From: Dyadobacter frigoris
GTDB taxonomy: Bacteria; Bacteroidota; Bacteroidia; Cytophagales; Spirosomataceae
Length of the DNA stretch: 64,000 nt
Assembly (NCBI RefSeq): GCF_005280585.1
Contig: NZ_SZVO01000002.1
Span: 62,001 to 126,000 of the forward strand
Direction: 5' to 3'
Translations under genes and position numbers: made by a program
Notes under the pieces: model-generated
Told to the model about the DNA's origin: nothing
What the model saw: only the letters and a program-made list of their open reading frames with translations
Databases searched by the model: none
Part shown: positions 17,811-26,882 of the stretch, one piece after another
Layout: each line of letters starts with the position of its first letter
How positions within the stretch are numbered: the first letter of the stretch is position 1

Positions 17811-19160
17811 ATGTCAGAAAACTCAAATACCGAATACAAAAGCAGTTTCAGTGATGCTGTAATTGAAACGCTGGTTGCCTTTGCCAATACCAAAGGCGGA
17901 CAGATTTTTATTGGTCTGAACGACGATGGAGAACTCGTCAAAAATTTCGTAGTCCGGGAAGAAACTGTTCAACAATGGCTTAACGAAATCAAACATAAAA
18001 CGCAGCCATCCGTTATTCCGGATTCTGAATTAATTGAAGTCGGGGGAAAAGAAATTATTTCGCTTTCGATTAAAGAATTCCCAATCAAACCAGTAGCCTT
18101 TCGCGGACGTTATTTCAAACGCGTCCAAAACTCAAATCATCAATTAAATTTGAGAGAGATTTCGGATATGCATCTTAAAACTTTCAACACGAGTTGGGAC
18201 AGTTATGCAACGAATGATTACAAACTGGACGATATTTCGCTGGAAAAAGTAAGTTCGTTTATAGAAAAATCCAACAAACTTAAAGAAAGTCCATTGCAGG
18301 ATGATCCGTTAACGGTTTTGTACAAATTTGAATTGATCAAAGAGTCAAAAATAGTCAACGCCTGTCATTTATTATTTGCGAAAAATGATGTTTTTTTGGC
18401 AACGATTGAACTTGGAAGATTTTCTGCTGCAACCTTAATAAAAGACGGCTTAACGCTCCGGAGTGATTTGTTTGCTCAGGTTGAAGATATACTAACATTC
18501 ATCAAAAAGCACATTAATAAAGAATATATTATTACCGGAAATCCTCAGCGGGAAGAGCGCTGGGAATATCCTTTGAATGCTATTCGTGAGATTATTGTTA
18601 ACATGATCGTTCACCGCGACTACATGCATTATGGTGATTCGTCTGTAAAAGTTTTTGATAACTATATCGAATTTTTCAATCCAGGTTCATTACCACAATC
18701 GATTTCCATTGAACAATTACTTAGCGGTGATTACACCTCACAGGCAAGAAATAAAAAGGTATCTTCGATTTTCAAAGAAGCAGGTGTTATTGAAAAATAT
18801 GGTTCCGGTATCAAAAGAATTCAAAATGCCTTTCTGAATTACGGTTTGGAAGCGCCTGTTTTTGAAAATTTTCAGCACGGGTTCAGAGTTATTGTTTCTA
18901 CACAAACTGTGCACAAAACTGTGCTGAAAACTGTGGAGGAAACTGTGGAGAAAACTGTGGAGAAAACTGTGGAGAAAACCGATGAAATGATTCTAAATCT
19001 GATCAAATCCGATTCTCGCATTACAACCAAAGCGATTCAACAAATTACCGGATTAAGCAGACGAGGTATTGAATGGCAAATACAAAAGTTAAAAGATCAA
19101 AAAATAATTAATCGGATCGGGCCTGATAAAGGTGGCCATTGGGAAATAATAAAAGAATGA
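17811..19160 (+). CDS. AlbA_2/Schlafen-type putative transcriptional regulator
   Basis: The protein has an N-terminal AlbA_2 (Schlafen-like) domain beginning NTEYKSSFSDAVIETLVAFANTKGGQIFIGLNDDG. A middle region includes a HATPase_c_4-like segment (PLNAIREIIVNMIVHRDYMHYG, IEFFNPGSLP, RNKKVSSIFKEAGVIEKYGSGIKRI), and the C-terminus is a winged-helix HTH (ILNLIKSDSRITTKAIQQITGLSRRGIEWQIQKL). This is the layout often annotated as RecG-like or putative DNA-binding. The linker before the HTH is six 4-residue TVxK repeats coded by a 12-bp tandem repeat. The ATG at 17811 fits the family start; an upstream ATG at 17781 overlaps the glycosyltransferase stop by four bases and adds ten residues. It lies inside the polysaccharide unit, so it may regulate it, but this is inference. 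Confidence 0.82.
   Translation: MSENSNTEYKSSFSDAVIETLVAFANTKGGQIFIGLNDDGELVKNFVVREETVQQWLNEIKHKTQPSVIPDSELIEVGGKEIISLSIKEFPIKPVAFRGRYFKRVQNSNHQLNLREISDMHLKTFNTSWDSYATNDYKLDDISLEKVSSFIEKSNKLKESPLQDDPLTVLYKFELIKESKIVNACHLLFAKNDVFLATIELGRFSAATLIKDGLTLRSDLFAQVEDILTFIKKHINKEYIITGNPQREERWEYPLNAIREIIVNMIVHRDYMHYGDSSVKVFDNYIEFFNPGSLPQSISIEQLLSGDYTSQARNKKVSSIFKEAGVIEKYGSGIKRIQNAFLNYGLEAPVFENFQHGFRVIVSTQTVHKTVLKTVEETVEKTVEKTVEKTDEMILNLIKSDSRITTKAIQQITGLSRRGIEWQIQKLKDQKIINRIGPDKGGHWEIIKE
18906..18977 (+). repeat. 12-bp coding minisatellite (TVEK linker)
   Basis: Six in-frame 12-bp units of the type ACTGTGGAGAAA run in tandem; the last three are identical and the first three are diverged. They encode TVHK, TVLK, TVEE, TVEK, TVEK, TVEK. 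Because the unit is a multiple of three, copy-number change would lengthen or shorten the linker without shifting the frame. Confidence 0.92.
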
Positions 19161-19187
19161 TTCTGATTCATTCAAAAATTGAAACAA

Positions 19188-19955
19188 ATGCCTTTATTAA
19201 CAATTGTCACCATCACTTACAACGCAGAACGTTATCTGCCCCGAACGCTGAAAAGTGCTGAAAAGTCATTGGCAAAACTGGCAGATAAAACAGCTGTTGA
19301 ATATCTTATCATTGATGGCGGATCAAAAGATCAGACATTAACCATTGCCAGTCAATTCGATTTCATCTCAAAAGTAGTTTCTGAACCAGACCGCGGACTT
19401 TATGATGCGATGAATAAAGGTTTAAATCTAGCTACCGGAAAATATTTATGGTTTTTGAACGCAGGTGATGAAGTTCAGGATGAGAACATTTTAAGTCAGT
19501 TAATTTCCACTTTTAAAGGTGATGCCGATGTTTATTATAGCGACGCTTTATTAGTTCGTGAGGATGGCAGCGAAGTTGGATTAAGAAGTAAATTTACTCC
19601 ACACGATTTACCAAAAGATTTAACCTGGAAAGATTTCGCACTGGGAATGAAAGTTTGCCATCAATCTTTTATTGCAAAAAAGGAAATTGCTCCGGCTTAC
19701 GATTATACAAATCTCAGTGCTGATATTGACTGGGAAATTTCCTGTCTGAAAAATTCAAAAAAAACTCAGTATTTAGAGTTTGTTCTTTGTCGTTATTTAA
19801 TGGGCGGACTGTCGATACAAAATCACCGACGTTCCTTGTTAGATCGTTATAACGTTTTGAAAAAGCATTTTGGATTAATTCCTTCACTTTGGAATCACGG
19901 ATTAATTTTTTGGCGGGGATTCTGGTTTGCTAGAAAAAACGGGAAATACTGGTAG
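19188..19955 (+). CDS. Glycosyltransferase family 2
   Basis: The 255-residue enzyme has the GT-A fold of family 2: LLTIVTITYNAERYLPRTL at the N-terminus, EYLIIDGGSKDQTL (nucleotide-binding DGGSKD), SEPDRGLYDAMNKGLNLATGKYLWFLNAGDEV with the AGDE version of the DXD metal site at about residues 85-95, and a later DIDWEISCL catalytic region. The start is the ATG at 19188; a TTG nine bases earlier is less likely. It follows the AlbA-type gene by 27 bases and closes the plus-strand polysaccharide unit. It has no membrane helices. The pattern resembles WcaA/WcaE-like transferases, but the sugar is not known. Confidence 0.88.
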   Translation: MPLLTIVTITYNAERYLPRTLKSAEKSLAKLADKTAVEYLIIDGGSKDQTLTIASQFDFISKVVSEPDRGLYDAMNKGLNLATGKYLWFLNAGDEVQDENILSQLISTFKGDADVYYSDALLVREDGSEVGLRSKFTPHDLPKDLTWKDFALGMKVCHQSFIAKKEIAPAYDYTNLSADIDWEISCLKNSKKTQYLEFVLCRYLMGGLSIQNHRRSLLDRYNVLKKHFGLIPSLWNHGLIFWRGFWFARKNGKYW

Positions 19956-19956
19956 A

Positions 19957-21027
19957 CTATTTCAACCTATCCAACCTTGCATACATTTCCATCATCGCCG
20001 ATTGATCGATCAGGGTTTTAGCCTCTTTTATTCCAATTAAACCCTTTTCGTCTCTTTCATTTTTCCAGATACGCTCAGCATCATCAACAAAAAACTGCCA
20101 TTGTTTTTTGTTTTTATTGACTTTATAAAGCTCTTCATATCCTCTCAACAATACAACGTTAAACCAATAATTACCTGGCAATTTCTTATTTTTATAAAAA
20201 TACTTTTCCGCCGATCCCGCGATCAGTTCAGCTTCATCAAGATACTTTTTCTCTTTTGTAATCGTGTACAACAAAACGTTGGATTGAAGCATCGTCCCGG
20301 TATTATAAGTATACTTTGCCGAATCGATTTTCAAACTTGGAATCTTGATCGCGTCGTAAAATATGCCGTCGGCTGAACGCAGGTTTCTATTTGTCCAATC
20401 GTACAATTTGATCGCCGCTGTCAGGTATTCTTTCTTTTTGGTAATCTTGTATAATTGCAAAGCCACCAGAATTCCAGGGCCATTTGAGCACGTATTTTTC
20501 GTGTTCTTTTCATCTTCCTTCCAGTACAATCCCCCACCCGATTTTTCGTCATAACCTGTCATTTGAAACCGGTATATTTCCTCGGCAATATCCAGATAAG
20601 ATTTCTTTTTTGTCCGGTTATATGCATCCAGACAGGCAATCGCTATCCATTGGTTATCATCATAAAAACGGGAATCTTTTTCTTCTTTCGTCACATACGC
20701 CTGATAACCCGGCGCTGGCGGATTTGTATTATGATATTGAGCGATGGCTGCCAAAACCGGCTTCATAAATTCCTTTCCCGGCTCTGTTTGTTCAGCTTCA
20801 TTTGTGGCCTGAACAAGGGCGCACAGCGGCCACAGATAGGAATGCGGTTTGTTATTTTTCCCGTTTGTCTCCTTATACAATCCCGTTTCAGATTCGTAAA
20901 AAACAGAATTTATAGATTTGCTTAAAGCATTTACACGGGATTTATAGTCAGTCTCAGCAGGTTGCGCATTCGCTGTTACTGAGAAACAAAGGATAAAAAG
21001 GAATAGAAATAAGATAACCCGGATCAT
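19957..21027 (-). CDS. Secreted GH76-like alpha-mannanase
   Basis: The 356-residue secreted protein has a signal peptide (MIRVILFLFLFILCFSVTANAQ) and then an (alpha/alpha)6-barrel-like body. FYDDNQWIAIACLDAY at about residues 125-140 carries the paired aspartates that serve as catalytic residues in family 76 (endo-alpha-1,6-mannanases). GGGLYWKEDEKNTKNTCSNGPGILVALQLY and YTYNTGTMLQSNVLLY are also typical of that family. The ATG at 21027 is chosen because the signal peptide begins there; the frame stays open upstream to 21099. It is divergent from the sigma factor that heads a FecR/SusC/SusD unit, so these probably form one mannan-degrading locus. It would act in the periplasm or at the cell surface. 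Confidence 0.82.
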   Translation of the reverse strand: MIRVILFLFLFILCFSVTANAQPAETDYKSRVNALSKSINSVFYESETGLYKETNGKNNKPHSYLWPLCALVQATNEAEQTEPGKEFMKPVLAAIAQYHNTNPPAPGYQAYVTKEEKDSRFYDDNQWIAIACLDAYNRTKKKSYLDIAEEIYRFQMTGYDEKSGGGLYWKEDEKNTKNTCSNGPGILVALQLYKITKKKEYLTAAIKLYDWTNRNLRSADGIFYDAIKIPSLKIDSAKYTYNTGTMLQSNVLLYTITKEKKYLDEAELIAGSAEKYFYKNKKLPGNYWFNVVLLRGYEELYKVNKNKKQWQFFVDDAERIWKNERDEKGLIGIKEAKTLIDQSAMMEMYARLDRLK

Positions 21028-21234
21028 TGAGAATATCGTTAAGTTAGGAACTGAATTAACAAAGTTACAGTCTACGATTGTTATACTCTTTTGCCACAAA
21101 TTTTATATCCTGTCATCTAATTTTATCACAATTGTGTAAAGAAACAGAATAAACTTGCAGAATAACATAATTAAATTTTGATATTCTAATAACATTCAAA
21201 ATACTATTTCATATAATAGCTCCATTACCTATTT

Positions 21235-21876
21235 TTGATTCTACGATGTCTATTTTCAACAGAATTACTATTGACTCAGATCTCCAAACATACCGATGAT
21301 TCAATACTCTGGGACAATTTCCGGAACGGGAACGAGGCAGCTTATACTGAGCTCGCCACTCGTTATTACCGCACATTACTTCATTACGGTTTAAGATTTA
21401 CACCGAACGTTCAAATTGCTGAAGACGCCTTGCAGGATTTACTGATCCATCTATGGCTGAATCGTCAAAATCTGAATGACACCCCCTCTGTTAAATTCTA
21501 TTTACTGAAATCCTTCCGCCACAGAATTATCAAAACCTTAAAACCTTTTTCAGGAGAATTGGAATTGACCGGACAGTTTGAAGATATTTCTTCCGAATTC
21601 TCGTCTGAGGAAGTATTTATCCAAAATGAAAATGAATTAAATCTCAAAAACCAGGTAAAAGAAATGATGACCCAGCTCCCATCCCGTCAACGGGAAGTGG
21701 TTTATCTCCGGTTCTTTCAGGGATTGAAATCAGAAGAGATAGGTATGTTGCTTTCAATAAAACCGCAATCCGTAAGTAATATCTTACAACGAGCTCTCAC
21801 TACCCTCCGCAATATCTGGCCAATCAGCCCATCTTTTTCTTTTATATTTTATTCATTTTTCGAAATAATATTATAA
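21235..21876 (+). CDS. ECF RNA polymerase sigma factor (FecI-like)
   Basis: The roughly 200-residue protein has sigma region 2 (ILWDNFRNGNEAAYTELATRYYRTLLHYGLRF, then AEDALQDLLIHLWLNRQNL) and region 4 (QLPSRQREVVYLRFFQGLKSEEIGMLLSIKPQSVSNILQRALTTLRN), and lacks regions 1 and 3, as expected for an extracytoplasmic-function sigma factor. All candidate starts are TTG (21235 or 21271); the second begins nearer the domain. It heads a unit with a FecR-type anti-sigma and a SusC with an STN domain, the standard trans-envelope switch in which an imported glycan signal frees the sigma factor to transcribe susCD. The C-terminal ten residues are unusually hydrophobic. Confidence 0.9.
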   Translation: MILRCLFSTELLLTQISKHTDDSILWDNFRNGNEAAYTELATRYYRTLLHYGLRFTPNVQIAEDALQDLLIHLWLNRQNLNDTPSVKFYLLKSFRHRIIKTLKPFSGELELTGQFEDISSEFSSEEVFIQNENELNLKNQVKEMMTQLPSRQREVVYLRFFQGLKSEEIGMLLSIKPQSVSNILQRALTTLRNIWPISPSFSFIFYSFFEIIL

Positions 21877-21971
21877 TTTTTCAAGAATATTAAAAATTAA
21901 GTTTGGCAAGTGAGTATCCGGACAGATTAAAAAGATAATAACAATATACAGGTCGAATTATATTGTTGTTT

Positions 21972-23090
21972 ATGAATCACAGGCGCAATGCACTTTTTCA
22001 GGATTTGATTAAAAATCCGGTTTTCATAGCCTGGGTGCTTGAAGATAGTTCTGAGCTTGATCAATATTGGAAAAACTGGTCTTCTGGTGATATTACCCGC
22101 AAAGAAGCATTGGAACAGGCAAGATTTAGCTTGTTGTCGTTCACCGATGAAACCCTCCGTATTACAGACGAACACATAGCATACAAAGTCAGCCAGTCCC
22201 TTGAAATTGCAAAAAGAAGGGAAAATGCTGCAAGAATTTCGAAAAGCGAATTTAGCTGGCTGAAACATAGCAGAGCAATGGCGGCATCCATTTTTGTACT
22301 CCTTGCAGCCGGACTTTTTATTTATATAAAATATCCAAACCGAACCATTTTTACAGAGAATCAGCAACAACTTTCTTTTAATCAAAAAGAGGAAGTTATT
22401 ATTGAAATTGCCAACGAAAATAAAGAGGTAAAGTATGTACAGCTTCCTGATGGAAGCTCAGTAGTACTCCGAAAAAACAGCCGTATCAGTTACAATAAAA
22501 ATTTTGGTCAGATAAAACGGGTTGTCGTGCTTTCCGGAGAAGCATTTTTCGAAGTAACAAAAGATCCTGAAATCCCCTTCTTTGTGTATGCCAATGAACT
22601 GGTTACAAAAGTTTTAGGGACCAGTTTCAGCATCAAGGCCGACGAAAATGGTAAAAATGTCCTGGTTGCTGTAAAAACCGGAAAAGTTTCTGTTTTTACC
22701 AAAACTGATCAGCACGCAAGGGAATATGAATCAGGCAAAAAGTTATCTGCTCTTTTACTGACCTGCAATCAGCAGGCTACATTTGAGCGCCACATTTCAA
22801 GGCTGGTAAGGTCAACGATAACCGGTTCGATGCTTTTGAAGATCCCGATTGAAAACCAAAAGTTCACCTACAATGCAACACCGGTTTCAGAAGTTTTTGC
22901 TTCACTTGAAAAAGCTTATGGAATTGACATTGATTATAACGAACAAATAATGTCCCGTTGCAGCATTACAGCGACATTGGGCGACGAGCCACTGGATAAT
23001 AAGTTGAAATGGATTTGTGCAATTCTTGAAGCAAATTATCAGATCAGTGAAAATAAAGTAAGTATTACCGGAAATTCTTGTCAATATTAA
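21972..23090 (+). CDS. FecR-type anti-sigma factor
   Basis: The 372-residue inner-membrane protein has a cytoplasmic N-terminal part (about 1-95) that would hold the sigma factor. A single membrane helix (MAASIFVLLAAGLFIYI, about 100-117) follows, then a periplasmic FecR domain (VQLPDGSSVVLRKNSRISYNKNF, VVLSGEAFFEVTKDPEIPFFVYANELVTKVLGTSFSI, VAVKTGKVSVF). The C-terminal DUF4974-like segment has FTYNATPVSEVFASLEKAYGIDIDYN. The ATG at 21972 is preferred to the TTG at 21963. It lies between the sigma gene and susC, and would receive the signal from the SusC STN domain. Confidence 0.92.
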   Translation: MNHRRNALFQDLIKNPVFIAWVLEDSSELDQYWKNWSSGDITRKEALEQARFSLLSFTDETLRITDEHIAYKVSQSLEIAKRRENAARISKSEFSWLKHSRAMAASIFVLLAAGLFIYIKYPNRTIFTENQQQLSFNQKEEVIIEIANENKEVKYVQLPDGSSVVLRKNSRISYNKNFGQIKRVVVLSGEAFFEVTKDPEIPFFVYANELVTKVLGTSFSIKADENGKNVLVAVKTGKVSVFTKTDQHAREYESGKKLSALLLTCNQQATFERHISRLVRSTITGSMLLKIPIENQKFTYNATPVSEVFASLEKAYGIDIDYNEQIMSRCSITATLGDEPLDNKLKWICAILEANYQISENKVSITGNSCQY

Positions 23091-23130
23091 TTTAAATCCT
23101 AACCCGTAACTATTTGAAAAAAACAAAAAA

Positions 23131-23158
23131 GGTGAACGATGTGGCAACATCATTCACC
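23131..23158. terminator. Hairpin between fecR and susC
   Basis: Arms GGTGAACGATGT (23131-23142) and ACATCATTCACC (23147-23158) pair with one mismatch around a four-base loop. A-rich sequence precedes it, so on the minus strand it looks like a terminator with a T-run, while on the plus strand it could cause partial termination or mRNA processing between the regulator genes and the highly expressed susC. A second small hairpin (GTCCC/GGGAC, 23196-23212) follows. Confidence 0.6.
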
Positions 23159-23262
23159 CGTAAAAATCCCCACCTATGTTGGCACTAAGATGAACGTCCC
23201 CTGAAAAGGGACAAGGGAATTATTTTGCTGATTTTTTAACAACCATCAAAACATTCAAAAGT

Positions 23263-26200
23263 ATGAAAAAAACCTTACAATGGCCCCAATGCCTTTTTAA
23301 AATTATGAGAATCAGCCTCATACAATTGTTTATAGTGATACAATTTTCGGGCATGTCTTTTGCGATAGACAGCAACGCTCAGGAAGTTCTTAACCGCCGG
23401 TTAACGATTAATCTGAAAGAACAGAAAATTGGCGTGGCTCTGGAAAAACTGGGCAAATTGTCAGGTGTGAATTTCATGTACAGTCCTGAATTGATCCAGT
23501 CGGAACGTAAAGTAAATCTGAATGTGAAGGACGAAAAACTGGAAGCGATTCTTGAAAATTTCCTTACGCCGCTTAAAGTAACTTACGAAGTTTCGGGCAA
23601 GCAGATTTTATTGAAACGAATTCCCGGTGCGAAAACTGCCACACCTTTAATAGAAGGTATGGGAACATCGATCCAAACAATAAAACCGGCACTTTTCCCT
23701 ATCAAAGGAAAGGTTATTGATGCTACGGGAGCCACCGTTCCTGGTGCAACGGTGGTGCTTAAAGGAAGTTCAAGTGTAGGAACAACTACGGATGGCGAAG
23801 GAAGTTTTTCGTTGGAATTACCGGATGGCAGCACGACTTTGGTGGTTTCCTCGATCGGTTTTTTAACGCAGGAAATTAATATTGCCAATAAATCGATGAT
23901 TGAGATTACACTTCAATCCGATGTAAAATCATTAAGCGAAGTTGTTGTTACAGGTTATTCTTCTCAATCAAAAAGAGATATTACCGGTGCAGTTTCAACG
24001 GTTGATACTAAGGAATTAACCAAAGTTTCCGCGCCTAACGTTGCACAGCAATTACAAGGACGCGTTGCGGGTGTAACGGTAACTTCCAATAATTCTCCTG
24101 GTGGTGAGGCTACCGTTCGTATCCGTGGATTCGGTACTGTTAACAACAATGATCCCTTATATGTAATTGACGGAGTTCCTACAAAAGGTGGATTGAATAG
24201 CATCAACCCTAATAATATTGAATCAATGCAGGTTTTGAAAGATGCTTCTTCGGCTTCGATCTACGGCTCACGTGCTGCAAACGGGGTAATCATTATTACA
24301 ACTAAAAAAGGAAAATCGGGCGCGCCTCAGTTTACTTTTAACAGTCGTTTTGGCGTACAAACCGGAAAAGTAAATCTGGATATGATCATTGATCCGCAGC
24401 AATTTGGAGATCTTTTGTGGACACAGCGCAAAAATGCCGGTGTGCTTACAAACGGAAATCCTTCACATCCGCAATATGGTAATGGTGTTAATGCAGTCGT
24501 TCCGGATTATATTCTTGCTGGTGCTCAGTACGGTTTATCTGAGGGAAATCCTGCTACGAATCCATCACTTTACAACTATAACCGCACAGGTTTTTACCAG
24601 ATTGTAAAAGCAAATAAACAAGGTACCGACTGGGAAAAGGAAATCCTGAGAAATGCTGCCATTCAGGAATATAACGTTGGCGCTACCGGCGGCAGTGAAA
24701 CGGGCAGATATGCACTTTCCCTGAATTATTTCAAACAGGATGGTATTTTGAAAAACACGTCTTTCAACAGATATTCTTTACGTTCAAACACTGAATTCCT
24801 GTTCAAAAAGAAAATCCGTTTTGGAGAAAATCTGGAAGTAAGTTATACCGAAAATAAAGGTTATTACAGTAATAACGGTACTGCAAGTTCAAGCAACAAT
24901 CAGGATGGAAACCCGATCGGAAATGGATTCCGTATTCCTTCTATCATTCCGGTTTATGATATCATGGGTCATTTTGCAGCTACCCGTGCTGCTGGCCTTG
25001 GACCTGCTACAAATCCGGTTGCACAATTGTATCGTACAAAAGACAATGCAGTTAACACATTCAGAACTTTTGGAAATGCTTATGTTGAGGTCGACGTTTT
25101 GAAGGATCTTGTAGCAAAATCAAGCATCGGTGTTGATTTTACGAATGCCAACAGAACTTCTTATACTTTGCTGGATTTGGAAGAAGCGGAAATTGAATCA
25201 AATAACTCTTTGACAAATGCGTATGCTTACGACGTTAACTGGACCTGGTCTAATACGCTTAATTACACTAAAACTTTTGGGACGAGCCATAAATTAAATG
25301 TTTTGGCAGGAACTGAAGCAATTAAGGGAACAGGAAAAGATTTTTCTGCAACGCGTACTGCGTTTTATTCTGAGGATCCTCAGTATATGTATTTAAGTGC
25401 TGGTTCTGCGGGTATTAATAACACTGGTGCGGGTTACAAGTGGTCACTTTTTTCAATTTTTGGAAAAGTAAACTATGCTTTGAAAGATCGTTACTTACTC
25501 GAAGCGACAGTAAGACGTGACGGTTCTTCCCGTTTCGGAGCCAACAACCGTTACGGAACATTTCCTGCGTTCAGTGCAGGGTGGCGTTTATCTGAAGAGT
25601 CATTCATGAAAACCGCCACATGGATAGATGACTTGAAACTGAGAGCTGGCTGGGGGCAAACGGGAAACCAGGAAATCGGAAATTACAACGGTTTCAGTAC
25701 CTATCGTTCTACGCTTAACCAGTCGTCTTACGCAATCGATGGCTCAAACAGTTCTGTTCAGGCGGGTTTTGATACGCAGGCTTTTGGAAATCAGAATGCA
25801 AAATGGGAAACTACAACACAGACGAACGTCGGACTTGATGCAACTTTCCTGAAAGGAATGTTTGGTCTTAATCTTGATTTGTACAACCGTACAACTTCTG
25901 ATATGTTGTATCAGGTAAGTTTGCCGGCTACGCAAGGTGTTGCTACAATTCCTTTTGTAAATGTTGGTGAAATGAATAACAAAGGCGTTGACCTTGCTCT
26001 TGACTTTAATAACAAAGCGTTGGATGGTCAACTTACCTATTCGATTGGCGCCAATATTTCAGCTTACAAAAACAATGTTGTGAAACTGAATAATAGTGCG
26101 ACTGCTGTTCTTCTTGGACCAACAATCCGTAGTTATACCTGGACACGTTCGGTTGCAGGAATGCCTTTGTATTCTTTTTACGGTTTGCAGATCGACGGAA

Positions 26201-26844
26201 TTTATCAGAATCAATCAGAAGTTGATGCCGGACCAACTTATCCGGGTTATGCCGCTATTGGAAAGTATAAATACCATGATACAAACGGAGATGGCGTAAT
26301 TACAGATGCTGACAGAAAATTCCTTGGAAATCCACATCCTGACTTTACTTATGGTATCAACCTGAATTTAGGTTACAAAGGATTTGATCTTTCTGCTTTC
26401 TTCCAGGGTGTTAAGGGAAATAAAATTATCAACATGGTGAAACGCTGGACTGATTTCAACAACCAGGCCGGTAACAGAAGTCTTCACATGCTAAATGATT
26501 CCTGGACACCTGAAAACCCGAACGCCTCGTTACCAATTCTTGATGCCAACGACAGCAGAAGTCAGCAGCCATCGAGCTATTTTGTTGAAGATGGTTCTTA
26601 TTTCCGAATGAAAAACCTGACTATCGGCTATACATTGCCTACAAAAGCATTGTCAAAATTGAAACTGACAAGTGCGAGAATTTATGTGCAGGGACAAAAT
26701 CTGTTCACCATTACAAAATATACCGGAATTGATCCTGAGGTAACCTCGGTAGGTTCAACACCGGGCACTACTGTATTGGGTGTGGATCAGGGAAACTATC
26801 CAAGATCTAAAATGTATCAGGTTGGTATCAACTTTGGATTTTAA
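23263..26844 (+). CDS. SusC/RagA TonB-dependent transporter with STN domain
   Basis: The 1193-residue outer-membrane transporter has an N-terminal signal region, an STN (secretin/TonB) domain at about residues 45-115 (RLTINLKEQKIGVALEKLGKLSGVNFMYSPEL) that contacts FecR-type anti-sigmas, and a carboxypeptidase-regulatory-like domain at about 147-225. A TonB-box-like SEVVVTGYSSQSKRDITGAVS stretch and the plug (APNVAQQLQGRVAGVTV, DPLYVIDGVPTKGG, IESMQVLKDASSASIYGSRAANGVIIITTKKG) lead into the beta-barrel, ending in the aromatic VGINFGF. It would import a glycan, possibly mannan by its GH76 neighbour, together with the SusD lipoprotein downstream (38-base gap). The STN domain marks it as the signal transducer for the sigma/anti-sigma pair upstream. 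Confidence 0.96.
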   Translation: MKKTLQWPQCLFKIMRISLIQLFIVIQFSGMSFAIDSNAQEVLNRRLTINLKEQKIGVALEKLGKLSGVNFMYSPELIQSERKVNLNVKDEKLEAILENFLTPLKVTYEVSGKQILLKRIPGAKTATPLIEGMGTSIQTIKPALFPIKGKVIDATGATVPGATVVLKGSSSVGTTTDGEGSFSLELPDGSTTLVVSSIGFLTQEINIANKSMIEITLQSDVKSLSEVVVTGYSSQSKRDITGAVSTVDTKELTKVSAPNVAQQLQGRVAGVTVTSNNSPGGEATVRIRGFGTVNNNDPLYVIDGVPTKGGLNSINPNNIESMQVLKDASSASIYGSRAANGVIIITTKKGKSGAPQFTFNSRFGVQTGKVNLDMIIDPQQFGDLLWTQRKNAGVLTNGNPSHPQYGNGVNAVVPDYILAGAQYGLSEGNPATNPSLYNYNRTGFYQIVKANKQGTDWEKEILRNAAIQEYNVGATGGSETGRYALSLNYFKQDGILKNTSFNRYSLRSNTEFLFKKKIRFGENLEVSYTENKGYYSNNGTASSSNNQDGNPIGNGFRIPSIIPVYDIMGHFAATRAAGLGPATNPVAQLYRTKDNAVNTFRTFGNAYVEVDVLKDLVAKSSIGVDFTNANRTSYTLLDLEEAEIESNNSLTNAYAYDVNWTWSNTLNYTKTFGTSHKLNVLAGTEAIKGTGKDFSATRTAFYSEDPQYMYLSAGSAGINNTGAGYKWSLFSIFGKVNYALKDRYLLEATVRRDGSSRFGANNRYGTFPAFSAGWRLSEESFMKTATWIDDLKLRAGWGQTGNQEIGNYNGFSTYRSTLNQSSYAIDGSNSSVQAGFDTQAFGNQNAKWETTTQTNVGLDATFLKGMFGLNLDLYNRTTSDMLYQVSLPATQGVATIPFVNVGEMNNKGVDLALDFNNKALDGQLTYSIGANISAYKNNVVKLNNSATAVLLGPTIRSYTWTRSVAGMPLYSFYGLQIDGIYQNQSEVDAGPTYPGYAAIGKYKYHDTNGDGVITDADRKFLGNPHPDFTYGINLNLGYKGFDLSAFFQGVKGNKIINMVKRWTDFNNQAGNRSLHMLNDSWTPENPNASLPILDANDSRSQQPSSYFVEDGSYFRMKNLTIGYTLPTKALSKLKLTSARIYVQGQNLFTITKYTGIDPEVTSVGSTPGTTVLGVDQGNYPRSKMYQVGINFGF

Positions 26845-26882
26845 CAAAAACAAACCGACACAGATTTTTTAAATCAAAAAAT

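Noticed and set aside
20101..20925. Several plus-strand frames within the GH76 gene
   Set aside because: They are out-of-frame shadows of the strongly supported GH76 gene, with no domain features.
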